A stretch of 64,000 nucleotides of DNA. It comes from Phycisphaerae bacterium. Lineage in GTDB: Bacteria > Planctomycetota > Phycisphaerae > UBA1845 > UTPLA1. Location: the NCBI GenBank assembly GCA_023150615.1, contig JAKLKO010000014.1:1-64000 (forward strand), given 5' to 3'. Shown here one piece after another: positions 60,788 to 64,000 of the stretch (its first letter is position 1; every line of letters starts with the position of its first letter). The notes under the pieces were generated by a model, which saw only the letters and a list, made by a program, of their open reading frames with translations, made no database searches and was not told where the DNA came from. Both the position numbers and the translations under genes were made by a program.

Positions 60788-62017
60788 ATGGGTCGCTATC
60801 GAGGCCGCGTCTGCGTCCTGACGGTCATTACGCTGTGGTGCGGCTGCGGGCCGGACGATCAAAGCGGGACCGCGGCCGCCCCTCCGCCGCCCGAGGTCTC
60901 GGTCAGCGAAGTCGTCCGCCGCGACGTTACGGAGTTCGGTGAGTACACCGGCCGCACTGATTCCGTCGCGACGGTCGACGTTCGCGCCCGCGTCAGCGGC
61001 TACTTGACACAGGTGGCCTTCGTGGATGGTGAGGAGGTCAAGCAAGGCGATCTCCTTTTCCGGATCGATCCACGCCCGTTTGAGGCGGCGCTCAAGCATG
61101 CCGAAGGTCAGAAGGCGCAGTGGCAGGCCAAGCTCGCGCGGGCGCAGGCCGACGTGGCGCGGTACGAAAAGCTGGTCCCGACCGGCGCCGCGACCGCGCA
61201 GGACCTGGACAAGGTCCGCGCTGATCAGGGCGAGGCCGTCGCCGCGATCCAGTCCGCCGAGGCCGCGATCGATCGCGCCAAACTCGACCTGGAGTTCTCG
61301 CGAATCACCGCGCCGATCGGCGGACAGGTCTCGCGGGCGCTGATTACGATGGGCAACCTCGTCCGCGGCGACCAGGATCTGCTCACGACGATCGTCTCAC
61401 TCGACCCGATCTTCGTGTACTTCAGCATCAACGAGCGTGACGCGCTTCAGTTCCGCAACCGGGCGCGGGAGGCGACGCCTCCCGATGCCAGACGGCCGGA
61501 CATCCGATCGATGAACATCCCGGTCTACGTCGGGCTTGCGAACGAGGAAGGCTATCCGCATCAGGGCAGCATCGACTTCGCGGACAATCGCGTCGATCCC
61601 TCGACCGGTACGATCCAGGTTCGCGGGACGCTCGAGAATTCGAAACGAGTGTTCAATCCCGGACTTTTCGCCCGTGTCCGCGTCCCGCTCAGCAAGCCGA
61701 TCCCGTCGGTCCTCGTCACCGACCGCGCCATCGGCACGGACCAGAGCCAGCGCTTCGTTTATGTCGTCGATGACAAGAACATCGCCCAGTACCGCGCCGT
61801 CCGGCTCGGGCGGCTGGAGGACGACGGACTCCGCGTTGTCACCGAGGGCCTGCATCCCGGCGAGCGGGTCGTCGTGACCGGCATTCAGCGCGCCCGGCCC
61901 GGCAAACCCGTCGCGCCCCAGCGCATCGAGATGCCGCGCCTCGGGCCGGCGGCCGACACGCGCCCCGCCGTCATCGTCCCGGCCGGCGCGAACGCTCCCG
62001 CGGAGCACACCCGATGA
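60788..62017 (+). CDS. RND efflux periplasmic adaptor, AcrA/MexA family lipoprotein
   Basis: This 409-residue protein starts at ATG 60788 with GGAGG 7 bases upstream. The signal ends in a lipobox-like WCGCG. A barrel-sandwich/lipoyl domain (SVATVDVRARVSGYLTQVAF, FVDGEEVKQGDLLFRIDPRP) flanks a coiled-coil hairpin (residues about 100-170). It links an inner-membrane pump to an outer-membrane channel. The stop overlaps the pump start (ATGA). Confidence 0.93.
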   Translation: MGRYRGRVCVLTVITLWCGCGPDDQSGTAAAPPPPEVSVSEVVRRDVTEFGEYTGRTDSVATVDVRARVSGYLTQVAFVDGEEVKQGDLLFRIDPRPFEAALKHAEGQKAQWQAKLARAQADVARYEKLVPTGAATAQDLDKVRADQGEAVAAIQSAEAAIDRAKLDLEFSRITAPIGGQVSRALITMGNLVRGDQDLLTTIVSLDPIFVYFSINERDALQFRNRAREATPPDARRPDIRSMNIPVYVGLANEEGYPHQGSIDFADNRVDPSTGTIQVRGTLENSKRVFNPGLFARVRVPLSKPIPSVLVTDRAIGTDQSQRFVYVVDDKNIAQYRAVRLGRLEDDGLRVVTEGLHPGERVVVTGIQRARPGKPVAPQRIEMPRLGPAADTRPAVIVPAGANAPAEHTR

Positions 62018-64000
62018 TCTCGCGCTTCTTCATCGATCGGCCGATCTTCGCGTCGGTCCTGTCGATCGTGATCACGATCGCCGGAATCGTGTCGCTCTTC
62101 GTCCTGCCGGTCGCGCAGTATCCGGAGATTACGCCGCCGACCGTGCAGGTCTCGTGCACCTATCCCGGCGCGAGCGCGGGCGTCGTCGCCGACACCGTCG
62201 CCGCCCCGATCGAGCAGCAGGTCAACGGCGTCGAGAACATGCTCTACATGTCGTCGTCGTGCACGAACGACGGTGCGTACAACCTCACCGTGACCTTCAA
62301 GCTCGGCACGAACCTCGACATGGCTCAGGTCCTCGTGCAGAACCGCGTGTCGATGGCGACGCCGGTGCTGCCGGCCGAAGTGAAGGCGGCCGGCGTGACG
62401 ACCAAGAAGAAATCGCCAAACGTCATGCTGGTGGTCAACCTGTTGTCGCCGGACGGACGGTACGACCAGCTCTACCTCAGCAACTACGCCACGATCCAGA
62501 TCAAGGACGAACTCGCGCGGATTGAGGGCGTGGGCGACGTGCTCTTCTGGGGCCAGCAGGACTACAGCATGCGCGTCTGGCTCGACCCGGAGAAGCTCGC
62601 CTCGATCAACCTCACGACGAGCGACGTCATCCACTCCCTCCAGGAGCAGAACGTCCAGGTCGCCGCCGGACAGATCGGCCAGCCCCCCACGGAGCGGGCG
62701 CTCGACTTTCAATTCACCGTCAACACGCTCGGTCGGCTCACGACGTCCGAGGAATTCGGCGAGATCATCCTCAAGTCCGGCAGCGACGGCCAGATCACCC
62801 GCGTCCGCGACGTAGCCCGAATCGAGCTCGGCGCCAAGAACCGCGACCAGAGTTGCACGCTGGATGGCAAGCCCTCCGTCGGGCTCGCCGTCTTCCAACT
62901 GCCCGGCTCGAACGCCCTCGCCACCGCCGATCGCATCCGCGGCAAGATGGTCGAACTGAAGGAGCGTTTCCCCGACGGCCTCGACTATGCGATCGTTTAC
63001 GACACCACGCCCTTCATCCGCGAGTCGATCGACGAGGTCGTTCACGCGCTGCGCGACGCGTTCATCCTCGTGGCCGTCGTGGTGCTCGTGTTCCTGCAGA
63101 GCTGGCGGACCACGATTATCCCGCTCGTCGCCGTTCCGGTCTCGCTCGTCGGCACCTTCGCCGTCATGACCCTGCTCGGGTTCTCACTCAACAACCTCTC
63201 GCTTCTCGGACTCGTGCTGGCGATCGGCGTCGTTGTCGATGATGCGATCGTCGTGGTCGAGAATGTCGAGCGCTGGATCGAGAAGGGCCTGTCGCCGAAA
63301 GAAGCCTCGTACAAGTCGATGGAGGAAGTCACCGTCGCCGTGATCGCCATCGCCTTCGGGCTCAGCGCCGTGTTCATCCCCGTCGCGTTCATCGCCGGCA
63401 TCACCGGCCAGTTCTACCGCCAGTTCGCGCTCACGATCGCCACGTCGACCCTGATCTCCGCGTTCAATTCGCTAACGCTCAGTCCCGCCCTGGCGGCCAT
63501 CATCCTCAAGCCGCGTCCGGCCGGCGGACACGGGGCGAGCCTCGGCGATGCGCTCCCGCGGCTCGGCATCGTGGTCATTTTGGGGTTGCTCGCGTACCTG
63601 AAGCTGACGCCCTACCTCGCGCCGCTCTTCGGCGTGACCATCGGGAGCGGACACGCCGAAGACCACGGCGCCGCGACCTCCGGCGGCAGCGCGGCGCTGC
63701 TCTGGACAGCCCGCCTGATCGCGCTGGCCGTCGGATGCGCCGCGGGCTGGTTCCTCGCCGGACTGATCAACGGGTTGCTCGCCGGGTTCTTCAGGGGCTT
63801 TAACAGAGCCTTCGCCGCGCTCACGGCCGGTTACGCCCGCGCCGTCCGACTGACGATCCGGGGTTCCGTGCCCGTGCTTGTCGTGTTCGGCGGGCTGCTT
63901 TACGCGACCTACTTCGGCCTCAAGACGGTGCCAACCGGCTTCATCCCGTCTCAGGATAAGGGCTACCTGCTCATGAACATCCAGTTGCCCGACGCGGCCT
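62014..64000 (+). CDS. RND multidrug efflux transporter, AcrB/MexB (HAE1) type, partial
   Basis: This gene starts at ATG 62014 and is open to the window end (662 codons seen; full length about 1050). It begins MISRFFIDRPIFASVLSIVI and has PVAQYPEITPPTVQVSCTYP, the porter domain with VENMLYMSSSCTNDGAYNLT, and the proton-relay Asp pair in VVDDAIVVVENVERWIEKGL. An extra hydrophobic insert with a His-containing loop (about residues 495-575) lies between the fifth and seventh helices. The pump pairs with the upstream adaptor; no outer-membrane channel gene is visible in the window. Confidence 0.93.
   Translation, partial: MISRFFIDRPIFASVLSIVITIAGIVSLFVLPVAQYPEITPPTVQVSCTYPGASAGVVADTVAAPIEQQVNGVENMLYMSSSCTNDGAYNLTVTFKLGTNLDMAQVLVQNRVSMATPVLPAEVKAAGVTTKKKSPNVMLVVNLLSPDGRYDQLYLSNYATIQIKDELARIEGVGDVLFWGQQDYSMRVWLDPEKLASINLTTSDVIHSLQEQNVQVAAGQIGQPPTERALDFQFTVNTLGRLTTSEEFGEIILKSGSDGQITRVRDVARIELGAKNRDQSCTLDGKPSVGLAVFQLPGSNALATADRIRGKMVELKERFPDGLDYAIVYDTTPFIRESIDEVVHALRDAFILVAVVVLVFLQSWRTTIIPLVAVPVSLVGTFAVMTLLGFSLNNLSLLGLVLAIGVVVDDAIVVVENVERWIEKGLSPKEASYKSMEEVTVAVIAIAFGLSAVFIPVAFIAGITGQFYRQFALTIATSTLISAFNSLTLSPALAAIILKPRPAGGHGASLGDALPRLGIVVILGLLAYLKLTPYLAPLFGVTIGSGHAEDHGAATSGGSAALLWTARLIALAVGCAAGWFLAGLINGLLAGFFRGFNRAFAALTAGYARAVRLTIRGSVPVLVVFGGLLYATYFGLKTVPTGFIPSQDKGYLLMNIQLPDAA

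Overview
The window looks like a piece of chromosome from a high-GC, Gram-negative-type bacterium, most likely a member of the Planctomycetota. I infer this from gene style, not from a marker phylogeny. The clues are two PEP-CTERM (exosortase-type) secreted proteins, very long Cys-rich secreted proteins with Asp/Asn-rich calcium-type repeats and dockerin-like C-termini, many short-lipobox lipoproteins, lipopolysaccharide-type genes (GT9 heptosyltransferase, WaaP/InaA-like kinase), an RND efflux pump, and both tRNA genes lacking an encoded CCA.

Region 1 (1-31.5 kb) is mainly housekeeping. It runs: tRNA-Gln; rpmE-prfA; a hot-dog thioesterase; fbp-prmC-GT9-unknown secreted protein as a tight run (10-nt gap, then two ATGA overlaps); a MutS2 without Smr domain; aspS with a non-discriminating signature; a DUF4139-type secreted protein; a large secreted glycosidase-like protein; a 35-codon lipoprotein; tRNA-Ser; small ORFs; a PEP-CTERM protein; a transaldolase-like aldolase; a SpoIIE-type phosphatase; RNase Y with a long leader; a DsbD/ScsB-like reductase; a ferritin-like protein; otsA-otsB; mrp; moaD-moaE; and nth.

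Region 2 (31.5-48.8 kb) is envelope-oriented. It holds a metallo-beta-lactamase hydrolase, a protein with two fused WaaP-type kinase domains, a 2338-residue secreted protein with a strong terminator, a HEAT-repeat membrane protein, a PEP-CTERM protein, an S8 subtilase with a dockerin-like tail, and a TTG-started RluD-type pseudouridine synthase.

Region 3 (48.9-57.2 kb) is the accessory and most unusual part. Two parallel minus-strand cassettes each encode secreted or lipidated proteins: 48,896-51,539 and 52,707-54,802. Each is preceded by one copy of the same 360-bp segment (51,528-51,887 and 54,791-55,150; 12 mismatches, no indels). That segment carries the second HTH domain of a tandem-HTH regulator, an AT-rich spacer, the Shine-Dalgarno site and the first codons of the first secreted gene. 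Copy A belongs to a full-length regulator gene with a TTGACA promoter and an inverted repeat (AAGTGACA-N5-TGTCACTT). Copy B is truncated. Around them lie gene wrecks: an ArsC-family C-terminal half, a DUF499 ATPase with two in-frame TAG codons, and a beheaded GH63/MGH1-like glucosidase. There is also a TIGR04255 / small protein / PIN-domain operon. This looks like a decayed defence-type island into which the secreted-protein cassettes duplicated.

Region 4 (57.2-64 kb) has an alpha/beta-hydrolase lipoprotein, a PPK2 polyphosphate kinase, and an RND adaptor plus an RND pump that runs off the window end.

Everything is read by eye. Start codons and promoters are inferences, and homology calls rest on recognised motifs rather than database searches.
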